The notes: generated by a model from the letters alone, not told the origin. Counted from the first letter of the stretch, positions 23,101-30,710 are shown. The stretch is 64,000 nucleotides of DNA from Cololabis saira (GCF_033807715.1 NC_084601.1:19293129-19357128); one strand, 5' to 3'. Program-made: numbers and translations.

Positions 23101-23618
23101 TGCTTCCAGGTTTTCTGTCCGTCCAGACGGACCTGGATAACGACAGATGTTCATCTCACCTGGAACATTGCCACAACACTTACCCCTCTCCTCTTTTCCA
23201 TGTGCCTTATGCGCGAAGCAACTGGGCCAGAACCGAAACCCAGCACTCACGTCCAGTTTGAAGCAATGGATTGTCTTGTTCTTAACAGCATCTGGTAGTA
23301 AAAGGCTGCAGTTGTGACTGCATGTCTCACAGTTCCTGGCAATGTCACAAAGTGTCACTCTGGCGTTCCGGTTTATCCACGCAACCTTCTCAGATGTCTC
23401 AACATCTCCACTTTTGGTCTTGATATTAAACTTGGTGGACGGTGGCGCCGACACTGGGCTGGACCTTTTAGGCCTCTGCTTTCCCACTTTCTTCCGGGGA
23501 GGAGAAATGTATTTAGTCACCCCACATACACCACAGTAGGAGCCTCCAACCTCTCTCCTCAAATACTCGTCTGAACCAGCAGGCCCCGTGGGATTTGTGC
23601 GTGCATTTTGATTAATCT
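10989..23618 (-). CDS. topaz1: TOPAZ1, germ-cell CCCH zinc-finger/helical-repeat protein (gene model, 5' exon missing)
   Basis: I rebuilt 19 exons joined by GT-AG introns with matching phases, giving about 1,499 residues to a TGA at 10,989-10,991. Vertebrate TOPAZ1 is about 1,700 residues and is needed for male meiosis in mice. Order: a long disordered region in the large exon (Ser/Glu/Asp-rich, ending in the conserved DILLVDVSRDDPELF); short linker exons; a CCCH finger (YCRFYFSESLSC, then C-x4-C-x3-H) at 16,259-16,345; then a helical-repeat region with family landmarks PPGVYF, QEDWKRTGEVF, GRIGVSL, GTSRCH, TLEVLCNLPGV and LALTLEILITVNAS; and a C-terminus with ARRWLRHNHLWANEVLAH. The identity comes from my memory of the family, not a search. 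No Met precedes about residue 150 of the large exon in frame, so a start exon must lie further up (>23,618). All exon ends listed below were read on the minus strand. Confidence 0.9.
11267..11453 (-). CDS. topaz1: topaz1 exon (penultimate)
   Basis: 187 bp, acceptor AAACTGTCAG, donor AAAAG|GTAAAT. Encodes SLRAGYYAGVSVPAG ... LALTLEILITVNAS ... TSTTFLVITLK. The EIF/EILxxxNAS and TST...LK pattern is the TOPAZ1 signature in this region. Confidence 0.88.
11578..11781 (-). CDS. topaz1: topaz1 exon
   Basis: 204 bp, acceptor CCCCTCCAG, donor AGAC|GTGAGT. Encodes AIDVSRYTPLFNSHLK and a helical stretch FSKSLAVDCSLLEILLQKLG ... LWLRAREVFR, matching TOPAZ1 (FMISKS..DF..L...L....LWLKARAHY). Confidence 0.88.
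11871..12023 (-). CDS. topaz1: topaz1 exon
   Basis: 153 bp, acceptor TCCGATCAG, donor AAATG|GTGAGA. Encodes HNWFLSCGSWPCEPTDLESR through RDTLEVLCNLPGVKEPN. WPC near the start and the FEVLQNLPG-like end are TOPAZ1 landmarks. Confidence 0.88.
12147..12672 (+). repeat. Long direct repeat, copy B (in topaz1 intron)
   Basis: Second copy of the 10,041-10,420 segment, in the same orientation. It is longer because part of it (around GTGGCATATTAA ... TTCATTGGTCATTTTTTCTC) is itself repeated within the copy, next to a TTAAAGCGACACTATGTAAC stretch (12,417-12,436) that resembles one end of a TTAA-targeting MITE. Confidence 0.75.
13341..13500 (+). mobile_element. tRNA-derived SINE
   Basis: A-box-like TAGCTCAGTGTG at 13,353-13,364 and B-box-like GTTTGAGTCCC at 13,381-13,391, followed by CCCTTTGCTGCTCTTCGTCC, a pyrimidine stretch, and an ACTGTCAATAAAACG tail. 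This is the layout of a common fish SINE. The spacing between the boxes is short, which suggests an internal deletion. It lies in a topaz1 intron in antisense orientation to the gene. Confidence 0.7.
14190..14355 (-). CDS. topaz1: topaz1 exon
   Basis: 166 bp, acceptor TTTGTGCAG, donor CCGAG|GTAACG. Encodes VNYTMLKGLFGNEDGTSRCH and TELFMLSGSVEAALKTLR, matching the ...HFTSLKGL...SRC...AAEIFLKSGSLDGAI region of TOPAZ1. Confidence 0.9.
14451..14551 (-). CDS. topaz1: topaz1 exon
   Basis: 101 bp, acceptor CTTTTAAG, donor GCCAAG|GTAAGC. Encodes SLIKSFVGRIGVSLMLRYHK then THQWAK (family: GRIGISAMYFYHKLLQWSK). Confidence 0.9.
14670..14841 (-). CDS. topaz1: topaz1 exon
   Basis: 172 bp, acceptor CTCTGCCAG, donor GACAG|GTAAAG. 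Encodes LCVKQEDWKRTGEVFRSIC through LPFTAFAET. The ExxDW(T/K) and FxEFAET motifs are shared with TOPAZ1. Confidence 0.9.
14915..14966 (-). CDS. topaz1: topaz1 short exon with two possible acceptors
   Basis: Encodes MPAPEYLNLAHSIVEIE; donor ATAGAG|GTAAGT. Two AG acceptors, after CCCAAAG (exon top at 14,978) and after CCCCCAG (top at 14,966), are 12 bases apart and both keep the frame; the upstream choice adds four residues (LSPS). I chose 14,966 because C precedes its AG. Confidence 0.75.
15061..15164 (-). CDS. topaz1: topaz1 exon
   Basis: 104 bp, acceptor TTTCTAAG, donor AACAA|GTGAGT. Encodes MASLGLELDCFDCVKNVPLL then HQTDPNPGLAMSAN. Position between two strongly matching exons supports it. 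The internal Met is not a start. Confidence 0.82.
15256..15348 (-). CDS. topaz1: topaz1 exon
   Basis: 93 bp, phase 0 at both ends, acceptor TTAATTGTAG, donor TTCAAG|GTATCT. Encodes PGHEFLLALFNAVREKGLIC then FVPELMQLTFK, aligned with PSLKILLNIFEYV... of the family. Confidence 0.87.
15448..15599 (-). CDS. topaz1: topaz1 exon with PPGVYF motif
   Basis: 152 bp, acceptor TTGTCTGCAG, donor ATAGCG|GTCAGT. Encodes AVFAGYYNNNPPGVYFSMPL then KAGKVSEVFSVLCVSLAHRI. PPGVYF is identical in mammalian TOPAZ1 and is the clearest single landmark. The donor is GTC rather than GTA/G; another in-frame GT lies 9 bases on. Confidence 0.88.
15707..15764 (-). CDS. topaz1: topaz1 exon
   Basis: 58 bp, acceptor TTTCTGCTAG, donor AAGCTG|GTAAAT. 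Encodes FCIETVTRFVKIPLCLHKA, aligned with VCMDVFKKYI....LCLLQRA in the family. Confidence 0.83.
16259..16345 (-). CDS. topaz1: topaz1 exon encoding the CCCH zinc finger
   Basis: 87 bp, 29 codons, phase 0 at both ends; acceptor TGGCTCTCAG, donor GAGAAG|GTACTC. Cys2, Cys12, Cys17 and His21 give C-x9-C-x4-C-x3-H, the same spacing as the mammalian TOPAZ1 finger, followed by the shared GDEK end. Likely an RNA-contact module. Confidence 0.9.
17274..17326 (-). CDS. topaz1: Candidate alternative topaz1 exon
   Basis: 53 bp between TTGAGGTTCAG and GTAAAG. It is open only in the frame that would follow the 20,102-20,172 exon directly (two bases, then ARSVNEVTPGPSAEAVK, ending in phase 0). That is the same phase change as the 19,935-19,993 exon, so the two could replace each other but cannot be used together. 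No family similarity seen; may be chance. Confidence 0.3.
17915..18261 (-). mobile_element. tRNA-derived SINE
   Basis: Head at the right: A box TAGCTCAGGTGG at 18,242-18,253 and B box GGTTCGAATCC at 18,198-18,208 (minus strand), both near-perfect. The body carries CTTGGGCAAGACACCTTACC and a conserved CACTTTGAGATTCAG near the end, and the tail is (ATT)n at 17,919-17,932. Typical of a widespread acanthomorph SINE. Sits in a topaz1 intron, same strand as the gene. Confidence 0.85.
18262..18577 (+). mobile_element. L2-type LINE, reverse-transcriptase 3' part (left piece)
   Basis: Reads LQLVQNPAARLLTRM, then (after a frame change) HWLPVRSRI, the standard C-terminal region of CR1/L2 reverse transcriptases. 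Broken by frameshifts. Continues at 19,626 after the inserted MITE. Confidence 0.8.
18578..19622. mobile_element. PIF/Harbinger-type MITE with TAA target duplication
   Basis: Ends GGCTGCGTTCAGACTGC and GCAGTCTGAACGCGGCC are inverses, flanked by TAA on both sides (18,575-18,577 and 19,623-19,625). Repeated inner motifs (ATCCGATTTT/AAAATCGGAT) support the inverted layout. A 3-bp TAA duplication is diagnostic for PIF/Harbinger. It splits the L2 copy, so it is the younger insertion. It also holds a 60-bp piece (18,979-19,037) shared with 28,374-28,486. Confidence 0.85.
19626..19830 (+). mobile_element. L2-type LINE 3' end (right piece)
   Basis: Continues the LINE with GGTTCCAAACTCTGGAACGA (SLWNELP region of the reverse transcriptase C-terminus), AAATCTCATCTTAAAACT and the 3' end GTGCCATAAATAAACTTGAA. 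Confidence 0.8.
19935..19993 (-). CDS. topaz1: topaz1 exon
   Basis: 59 bp, acceptor CTACGAACAG, donor AGTACG|GTGAGT. Encodes PRTNSSAVVTDFRHQKSST. Phase fits the exons before and after (1 to 0). Weak likeness to the TWMNDFRFLGKHS region of mammalian TOPAZ1. Confidence 0.65.
20102..20172 (-). CDS. topaz1: topaz1 exon
   Basis: 71 bp, acceptor TTCTCTGCAG, donor AAACG|GTGAGT. Encodes NESQPDPVASLPHSVPLLTS then AGN. Linker region, poorly conserved; supported by splice sites and phase. Confidence 0.7.
20266..20312 (-). CDS. topaz1: topaz1 exon
   Basis: 47 bp, acceptor TTTTTGAACAG, donor GAAAG|GTACCA. Encodes DQLDDNNNHVESGLE. Linker region; supported by splice sites and phase only. Confidence 0.65.
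20808..20905 (-). CDS. topaz1: topaz1 exon
   Basis: 98 bp, acceptor TTCTTTTACAG, donor CCTGTG|GTAATG. Encodes DGDSRPWRPRSGSNPATIQK then TCPAPNKETRPV. Of the three frames this is the one that continues the preceding exon without a stop. Confidence 0.7.
21028..21077 (-). CDS. topaz1: topaz1 exon
   Basis: 50 bp, acceptor TTCTGTTTCAG, donor TCAAAG|GTTTGA. Encodes LTPVNTNLHCNSLHIK. Without it the large exon would run into a stop in the next exon, so it is needed for the frame. Confidence 0.65.
21170..23618 (-). CDS. topaz1: topaz1 large exon (disordered N-terminal region)
   Basis: 2,449 bp open without a stop, acceptor TTTCTACTTGCAG before 23,618, donor AACAAAG|GTAAGG after 21,170. About 815 residues, mostly low-complexity Ser/Glu/Asp/Pro with some Cys clusters (YCGVCGVTKY near the start; CETCSHNC). 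The end carries DILLVDVSRDDPELF, the best conserved motif of the TOPAZ1 N-terminal half. A single giant exon in this place is also the mammalian layout. The codon at its 5' edge is split, so another exon must precede it; the Met seen in frame further upstream (to 23,736) lies in the intron. Confidence 0.92.
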
Positions 23619-23639
23619 CTGCAAGTAGAAACAAACAGA

Positions 23640-26135
23640 TACCAAACTGAGCACAGATGTGTAAAACAGAGCACCTGATTACCAACACAACGTCAACCGT
23701 TACAAGTTTACTAAAGTCACTAGTTTTTGAGATCATGTCAAATTTATCTGGATAATAAAAGGTCTACTTGATGGTTTACCATCCCAAACTATGTGTCAGT
23801 ACCCAGTGGAAAGTTCAATGGCTCTCTCTTTGAAGCAACGCCACAGATGTGCAGTGACATCTGCACGTCGTCAAATCATGCAGTATGCATTGCTACACCT
23901 TGCTGTCAATTTTTCCTCAGATTTCTTATTTTTGAAGATGAAATCAAAGAGAAAAAACAATTCTGCCTGAAATCCAGCTGAATTAACTGACAGACCAGCT
24001 CCTTTAAAAATGATTAAACATTTCACGGCCGAAATAACTTCTGCTCTTTTCCTAATTTGCTTATTTAGAAAGTTCCCACCCTATAATCTCTGAACTTGAT
24101 TATAGAGATGCATTCTGGCCCTCCGGTCGACCCTCTTTCCCTTTGATTTGATAAACTACTGCTTTTGCTTCATCACCCGACGGCTCCTTAAAGGTTTTAC
24201 AATGTTGCTCGTGTTATCCTTCGTAACATTTATGTCAAGTCTGCAAACCGCAGCCTTTCATGAGAACGCTGCACGTTTCCTAGTGGGATTTTCCAGGCTA
24301 AGATAACACAGTTGATATAATGGTAATACTCGATGGCTAGATGCACCAATTCACATGCCACTGCTTCTCAACCCACGGATGGTAAAATTACTGGACAAAC
24401 CCTCCGTGACCCAGAGGTTTTATGAAAATATAATATGATGGGAGGAACAAACAGGCCCATCAGCATTGGGGTCATCCTGGCTAGTTTTCACATCTATGAC
24501 GAGTGGTGAATTCAAATAAAGCAATATGTGTATTTCTAAGATGGTGAGTAGCCTTTTCATTGGCGATGGGTTTAGGCAATGGCTGGCCGTTATCACTTCC
24601 TCATCAGTCAGGTGTTTTTAGATCAGCCACCGTTATTATCCCTGGATGAAAAACGCACGTTGGGCGGTGTAAATGTAAGGCGTGTTATCGCCTCCCCGGT
24701 GCCTGACACAGAGTTGATGAGAGGGACCACCACTTGAGGTGTTATCCAGTGGTATTATGTCACGTAACGGCTGCTTAGCCAACCTCTCTGGCTTCCCCAA
24801 CATCAGAAGAGCTGGCTGATGCAGGACATGGAGCGGTTGGCGGACCGATGCTGAATAATAATGGGATCTGTATAGCGACTTCGCCCAAGTCGTCACAAAT
24901 ACGACCAGCAGCCTCCCTCTGCCACGCCTGCTACTCCTTTCTAAGGCTCTTCAGGTTGTTAATTACCCGAGTTTCTGTCTTGTAAAGCAGTGGTCTGTCA
25001 TTTCAGCAGCCAGTTCTGTAATACGTAGGTTTATGACGTCCACAGCTCTGAGGACCGGGAGCTTGTGGACATCCTCTGGTCATCAACAAGACATCAGAGT
25101 AAGAATAGCCGTATATCAGACCTGGAAACAGTACCACAGCTCCATATCCTCCGTTAAGTAGGTAGATCCTACAATAAAAACGCCCTTAAACAACTCAATA
25201 TTACCAAAATACCATTAATGGCAGATAGCAGCTTAAACTGGGATTCTCTTCATACAGGTCACATCTGATGGTGCATGGACATGAATATCACCGATACCCT
25301 TGACCCCACTGAGTTTTATTAATTAATCCTGCAATCAACCTGTTTCAGTGCTGGTGGATGTGAACACACTGATGGGAATATGTTTGTTTTTTCCGTTTTT
25401 AATAAACCTTTGCGCCCAGGAAGCATGTTAGCCTGTATGAGCCACAGAAACCAGTTCATTAGGAGTCTGGCTCCAATTTCTGGGGATTAAACTACTATCA
25501 GCTGTGGTACTGTTTCGTGGGCATCATCCTGGACGTCTGACATGAAATCTCTCCATCTTGGGAGGATGTTAATGCCGCCGTGTATACGGGGCCTGTCAAG
25601 TCTCCCGTGTTGGCCGGGTAACTACCGTATTTTAACCCTCTTTACCGCCATCCTCCCGTATTAGTATTTTCTCTGTAAACTTCCCGTTTTATAATATAAT
25701 AATTTTTAAATGGCAAACTGGATTGAACCCTTGCTGTAGCCTGGTTGGCAGTTCTCGCGAGGTTAGAGGTGACAACAGGAACAACAAATCAGAGAGATGG
25801 ATGGATGTAACGAGAAAAAAAAAAGACATTTCTGCCCCCAAAAAGCAAAGACTTCGTGTAAATATCTCTAAAAATGGGAAACCGAATTTACTTTCCCAAA
25901 GAGGAGCAGGATGGGGCTCGGTTACGAGTTCTGAAAGATGTGTAACTGCATTTTTAGTGTCTCTCACTGGGGAAGGACCTATGTCCGTCAGCAGCACCAG
26001 AGAGCCGAATGAGTGAAAATGACAAATTAAAAGAAAATGTAAATGTTTCACTTCAAGACAATTAATGTGAATATAAACTGAAAATATTTAAAATAAATAA
26101 ATGTGCTTTAATTCACTTCGCATGTTTTCATTTAG
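23640..26135. other. No gene recognised; region that should hold the topaz1 5' part or intron 1
   Basis: I looked for a minus-strand exon ending in phase 1 and found none I trust. An 86-codon minus frame (24,636-24,896) and nearby broken frames look like decayed transposon sequence but match no motif I can name. Confidence 0.45.
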
Positions 26136-26634
26136 CAGGGTTCCTACGAGTGCTTGAAATCCTTGAAAGTGCTTGAATTTCAATGTTGTGTTTTCAAGGC
26201 CTGATAGGTGCTTGATTTTAATTAAGAGCTTGAAATGATTGAAGTTGAATTGAAGTTTGAAAGTGAAGTTTTTGTGTGATTATTTTTAATATTGACTGCC
26301 AGATTAGATGGCAAACCAAGACTTCTTGCAGATAGGTGACACATTTTGAAACATAGAAATCTATGTCAAAAAAGAAAATTACAGGGTGTTCACAGATCTC
26401 TCTTTGTCTCAGTGCCAGTGTGCCTGAAGAATGCCAAGTGGCTTACCTTTTTTTTGGATACAATTTTGTGTTGTCCTTTAACTTCTAAACGTTATGCTAT
26501 TATGAAACATAGCTAGATGTTTACAGCATGATACTTTAATACAGATATTTTACCCCAGCGATAAAGGTGCTTGAAGATTTTGAAAATTACCCTTGAAGCG
26601 CTTGAATTTGTCCTTGAGAAATGTGTAGGAACCC
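26136..26634. mobile_element. hAT-type MITE with GGGTTCCTAC ends
   Basis: Left end CAGGGTTCCTAC and right end GTAGGAACCC are inverses. Next to them GTGCTTGAAATCCTTGAAAG and AAGCGCTTGAATTTGTCCTT echo each other. Flanks TCATTTAG and GGATTTAG match at six of eight bases, fitting an old 8-bp duplication. Confidence 0.7.
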
Positions 26635-26636
26635 GG

Positions 26637-26777
26637 ATTTAGGCTCTATTATATGAATTACAAACATACACGGAATTTGAGTGTCAACAAATGTCACTAT
26701 CAGGTTCTGAGCTCATAATTGTAGTTTGTAAGTGGTTGACGGGTAGTTATTTTACATTTCTTGTAAATCTGTCTTAT
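26637..26777 (+). repeat. ~140-bp direct repeat, left copy
   Basis: From ATTTAGGCTCTATTATATGA through TTCTGAGCTCATAATTGTAG to AATCTGTCTTATAATG. It is repeated with few changes at 28,981-29,132 in the same orientation, so the two copies bracket the nested elements between them. Confidence 0.8.
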
Positions 26778-27178
26778 AATGTCAGATACTGGACCTCGGT
26801 TGGCGGACAGGTCCAAAACTTGACAGGTAGGCTATGGTCCGCCGGGACGATGTTGGACAAACCCCGCGTTAGCTTAGCGCCTCACATCCGACACGTTTAG
26901 AAAACAATAATTAAACTAAACTTGAACTTGAAACTCGGTTTCAAAAAGCAGCTATTTAAATGTTATGACGGCGTGCACGTGCTGCCCGAGTGGCGGTGTT
27001 CTGCCATTTTTTGCTGCTTTGCCAAAAAATGTTACCTAATGGTTTTCTACCTTTGTAGAGCTACAATTTGACTGTGTTTTACTCCCTATAGCCCACTTCC
27101 TTTTCCCCCCAAGTGGTCCTTGTTGCTTGCCAGGCCGTCATTGTAAATAAGAATGTTCTTAATGACCTGCCTGGTTAA

Positions 27179-27878
27179 AGGGGACCTATTATGGCATCTA
27201 TTACCTATTTTAAACAGGCCTTCAATGTCTTAAAAACAAGCTTTTGCTAAATAAATTAGAAATTAAGCCTCTGAGCCATGTCTTTATCTTCCCATTCTCT
27301 AACCTCCTTCTCTATGAGGGATTCTGAGTGGGCAGGCAGCTATAATAATGAGGCTCTGTGCTGATTGGCTGCCTGATGCGATGACGCGAATGACGCGATA
27401 CACCGCCACGAAAAAATGGCGGGAGCTCCGGCCGGCGGAGTTAGTTGTGGGCGTAGTTTCACGCATCACGCCCGTTGTTACATAACGAAAGGGAGCAGAA
27501 TCTGAACGGCTCGTAGAAGTCACATCACACTGGACGGCTCATCCGGGCGGCTGTACAGACACTGCAGAATTTGGTTGCTTTCCTCCTTGAGAAATGAGAC
27601 TCATTAGCGCCACGACGATCGTCGGGGGTACTGCAGCCAACAGCGAAGCCGGCACGGGAGAACACGCATGCAGCGTCATTTGACGTCACATCTGCAGGAC
27701 AGCGCGGGAAATTCGGGACCGAATTGCAGCGCATTTTGCAGCACACAGCCTGTTCAAGGCAAAGGAGAGATACACTAGAGGAATCATTCTTTTTGGTTTG
27801 GAACGCTTCATCTGACATTATTACTAGAAAACTTAAAACGTATACGCATTTCTTTCATAAATCCTGCCTCAAGCTCCT
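27179..27878. mobile_element. piggyBac-like MITE (TTAA target)
   Basis: Flanked by TTAA at 27,175-27,178 and 27,879-27,882; the empty site CTGGCTAAATAAAGGC is seen in the uninterrupted copy near 2023. Ends are AGGGGACCTATTATGG and (inverted) AGGAGCTTGAGGC, only partly matching. 700 bp, no transposase. Confidence 0.8.
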
Positions 27879-28049
27879 TTAAATAAAGGCGAATGATTGA
27901 ATGAATATCAAATAAAGCGACAGAATTGTTTTTTTTTTCTCTTTATCGTATAATGTTCACAAAGTAATGCGATTCATGTCATGGGTAGTGTATTTTCAAG
28001 GATCAAATACTCAACATCCCATACTATCCATTTTACATCGTGCAAGAAA

Positions 28050-28888
28050 TAGGGGTGTAACGGTACATGTATTTGTATTGAACCGTTCGGTATAGGGTGT
28101 TCGGTTCGGAACGGAGGCGTACCGAACGAGTTTCCACACGGACATATTAAGTAGAGGACCGCACGTTGTGGAGCAGAGCGCTGCTGCAGCTGCACAGGCA
28201 GTTGCGCTCACACCGAGAAACAACAAGCAACAGTTGTAGCCGACGTCATGGCTAATGCCGCTAGTATTGGCAAAAACCGTGCTTATTAATCACAAAACAC
28301 AGGTTAAACATCATGACCAAATCCGCTCCGACCCGGTGTGTCTGTGATCACCGCTGACAGACTGCAGCTTCGCCTGAATTATGGTTCCGCGTTAAATCGA
28401 CGGCGTAGGGTCGCGGTGCGGTGTGCGTCGCCGCGTACCCTACACTGTCGGTTCTGCGTTGGTGTGACGCGGAACCATAAATCAGCCACCGGGAGCAAAG
28501 GCAGAACGCAGGGTTATAAATGTTATTTAATCTGAGCAACAACTTTAAACTGTTCAGTGTTGCATTTGTTCAATTTTGCACATTTGATGTAGAAAAGATT
28601 TGTTTTTAAGATTTAAGATTTTGTTGTTTATAAGTCTGAGCCTTATAAATGTTATTTAATCTGAGCAACAACTTTAAACTGTTCAGTGTTGCAACTGTTC
28701 AATTTTGCACATCAGGGAGATATTTTTTTTTAAGTCTGAGCCAATGTTATTTTGTGTGTGTGTAATAAAAAACTAGCACGTTTATATTTTGCATTTTGTT
28801 TTCTTACTGTACCGAAAATGAACCGAACCGTGACCTCCAAACCGAGGTACGTACTGAACCGAGATTTTTGTGCACCGTTACACCCCTA
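28050..28888. mobile_element. hAT-type MITE with TAGGGGTGTAACGGTAC ends
   Basis: Inverted ends TAGGGGTGTAACGGTA and (right) CCGTTACACCCCTA. Exact 8-bp duplication GCAAGAAA at 28,042-28,049 and 28,889-28,896. 839 bp. Repeated GAACCG/CGGTTC motifs lie near both ends. No coding frame. Confidence 0.92.
28374..28486. repeat. 113-bp palindromic repeat with ATGGTTCCGCG ends
   Basis: Left CTGAATTATGGTTCCGCG and right CGCGGAACCATAAATCAG are inverted. The right 60 bases are nearly the same as 18,979-19,037, inside an unrelated MITE, so this looks like a small mobile palindrome of its own. Confidence 0.7.
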
Positions 28889-28980
28889 GCAAGAAATGAT
28901 GAAAACTTTGAAAATAGTGCGCATGCGCAGAACCACAAAGTAGCATTTCTCGGCAGGTAGCAAGGATTGGCAGAAAACCG

Positions 28981-29132
28981 GATTTAGGCTCTATTTATTA
29001 TTATATGAATGACAAACATACACGGAATTTGAATGTCAACAAAGGTCACTATCAGGTTCTGAGCTCATAATTGTAGTTTGTAAGTGGTTGACGGGTAGTT
29101 ATTTTACATTTCTCTAAATCTGTCTTATAATG
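28981..29132 (+). repeat. ~140-bp direct repeat, right copy
   Basis: Counterpart of 26,637-26,777 with a short extra TTATTA near the start. It ends exactly where the CpG-rich block begins. Confidence 0.8.
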
Positions 29133-29420
29133 AACGACCCCCCTCCACACGTGGCGTCGCCTTCCCCCTGACCCCCTCCCCGGCTCCCCCTGCTCCATAC
29201 TCGCCTGTGGGGCCCGGCCCGGCCGGCCCGGCCGCGGCGGCTCCGGTTCCCGGTGCTGTGTGCGGGTCATGGTGCTGCTCAGGCCGCTGCTCCGGCTCCA
29301 GATTCCCCGCCACTCTCTCGGCTCTCCGCCGCCGAGGAGGAGCGACTTTCACCCCAATCACGTCTCTTAATGTCACTCGGTTTAGTTTTATTCTGCCAGA
29401 AGTTGGGAGCATTTTATAAA
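29133..29420. promoter_or_regulatory. Small CpG island, possible promoter/first exon
   Basis: About 290 bp of strongly GC- and CpG-rich DNA in AT-rich surroundings. An ATG in good context lies on each strand at almost the same place: plus GGTCATGGTG (MVLLRPLLRLQIPRHSLGS), minus CACCATGACC (MTRTQHREPEPPRPGRPGRA). Inverted CCAAT (ATTGGGG on the minus strand, near 29,357) and an NRF1-like GCGCATGCG (29,582) lie beside it. The minus-strand reading could be the start exon of topaz1 (see findings), but this is unproven. Confidence 0.5.
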
Positions 29421-29624
29421 TTAAAAGACTTACTGTCAGATGTTATCCAACAACACCCTTTGGGCCTGCTTACTTTAATATATGCCAAAGTGTTCATTTG
29501 TTTGACGTCGTTACACCTCCCCTACTCCGCTCCCCGCCGCTCCTTTAATTACGGGCCCAAAACTAAGGTGTGCCTACGATTGCGCATGCGTAATGACTCC
29601 CACCTCAGTTGGGACCTTCGGGCT

Positions 29625-30623
29625 CATAGACATATATGGGTCAATGACGAATAAAGATTTTTAACAGGTAAATTTTAAAATAATAAAAAAAATAATATCT
29701 ATTGCAGTAGTTCAAACATTAAGATTGTTGTGTACACATAAATTCATATTAAAATTTTAAATTAAATGATAGAGTTTTTTGTCAAGATGAATTGGCACTA
29801 GCCTTAAAAAAGGTCATTTTAAAATAAATTAATTTCCATAACATCTTGACATCTTTTTTTTTACAAGTTTTCAGTATTATACAAAAATGGTTGTTTTTTT
29901 AATGGGCGCGCCACATGATATTTCATTTCATTTCTTTATTTGACAATTTTCACCTGTTTCAAGTAGATTTTCACTTAAAATAAGTAGAAAAAATCTGCCA
30001 GTGGAACAAGATTTTTTTGCTTGAAATGAGAAGATAAATCTTGTTCCACTGGCAGATTTTTTTCTACTTATTTCAAGTGAAAATTTACTTGAAACAGGTG
30101 AAAATTGTCAAATAACAAGTTATTTTTCTGGTAATGACTCTTGTTTTAAGTGTAATGAGATTTTTTGACTGAAAATGAGACATTTTAACTATAAATAAGA
30201 CAAATATGGTCGATAATGGTCGCGCCACATGATATTTCATAAAATGGACGTCATCAAACTTTGTTTGTATATTATGATCGAAATATAAATACAAACGTGT
30301 TGCAATCTTACACACTACAAGATACTTCAGAAATCATGCCAGATACGGCAGAAGATTGATTTAAATACATTTAGAGTGATTTCAAAAAACGTTTTCAAAA
30401 CAAGAGTCATGGTCGGACGGTTGCACCACATGACATTTTGACGCTTAAAACAACAACGAAATCCCAAATAACTAGTATTGTAATGTAGTATTGGGACAGG
30501 TAGGTCATACATCTGGTATTTTTTTTATCCATTTAAACCTTTTTTGAATTGAAATAAAATCTGTTTTCGAGAAAATATAGGCGTCACGTCATTGACCCAT
30601 ATACATATATGTATATGTCTATG
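29625..30623. mobile_element. hAT-type MITE with CATAGACATATA ends
   Basis: Ends CATAGACATATA and TATATGTCTATG are inverses, with GGGTCAATGACG/CGTCATTGACCC just inside. Exact 8-bp duplication TTCGGGCT at 29,617-29,624 and 30,624-30,631. Its interior contains the large hairpin at 29,936-30,115. Confidence 0.88.
29936..30115. repeat. 180-bp hairpin (long inverted repeat)
   Basis: Arms of about 80 bases running from TTATTTGACAATTTTCACCT on the left to its inverse AGGTGAAAATTGTCAAATAA on the right, nearly perfect, around a ~20-base loop. Flanked by two direct copies of GCGCGCCACATGATATTTCAT-like sequence (29,905-29,925 and 30,220-30,240, the second with TCGCGCC). Confidence 0.9.
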
Positions 30624-30677
30624 TTCGGGCTGCCCTTCTTAGAAAAGATGAAATAAAGGTCACAGGGGACAGAATGA

Positions 30678-30709
<32 letters not shown>
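30678..30709. repeat. (TTAG)n microsatellite
   Basis: About eight perfect TTAG units. Confidence 0.95.

Positions 30710-30710
<1 letters not shown>

Larger units (their letters stand above)
26996..28978. mobile_element. Inner inverted-end element, second copy, interrupted twice
   Basis: Same sequence as 1846-2277: starts GTGTTCTGCCATTTTTTGCT and ends ATTGGCAGAAAACCG. It is cut into three parts by the TTAA-flanked element (27,179-27,878) and the hAT-type element (28,050-28,888). Removing both restores colinearity with the first copy. Confidence 0.8.

Noticed and set aside
21166..23736. Taking the 856-codon frame as a single-exon gene starting MISKTSDF
   Set aside because: The first ~39 codons lie upstream of a strong splice acceptor at 23,618 and look like intron; the end runs past a GTAAGG donor.
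24636..24896. 86-codon minus frame as topaz1 exon 1 or a transposon protein
   Set aside because: No splice donor in the right phase and no motif; left as unassigned.
29253..29654. 133-codon plus frame across the CpG island, considered as a first exon of a mitochondrial protein
   Set aside because: Its 3' half runs into the hAT-type element at 29,625 and AT-rich DNA; no family match. Only the island itself is kept as a feature.
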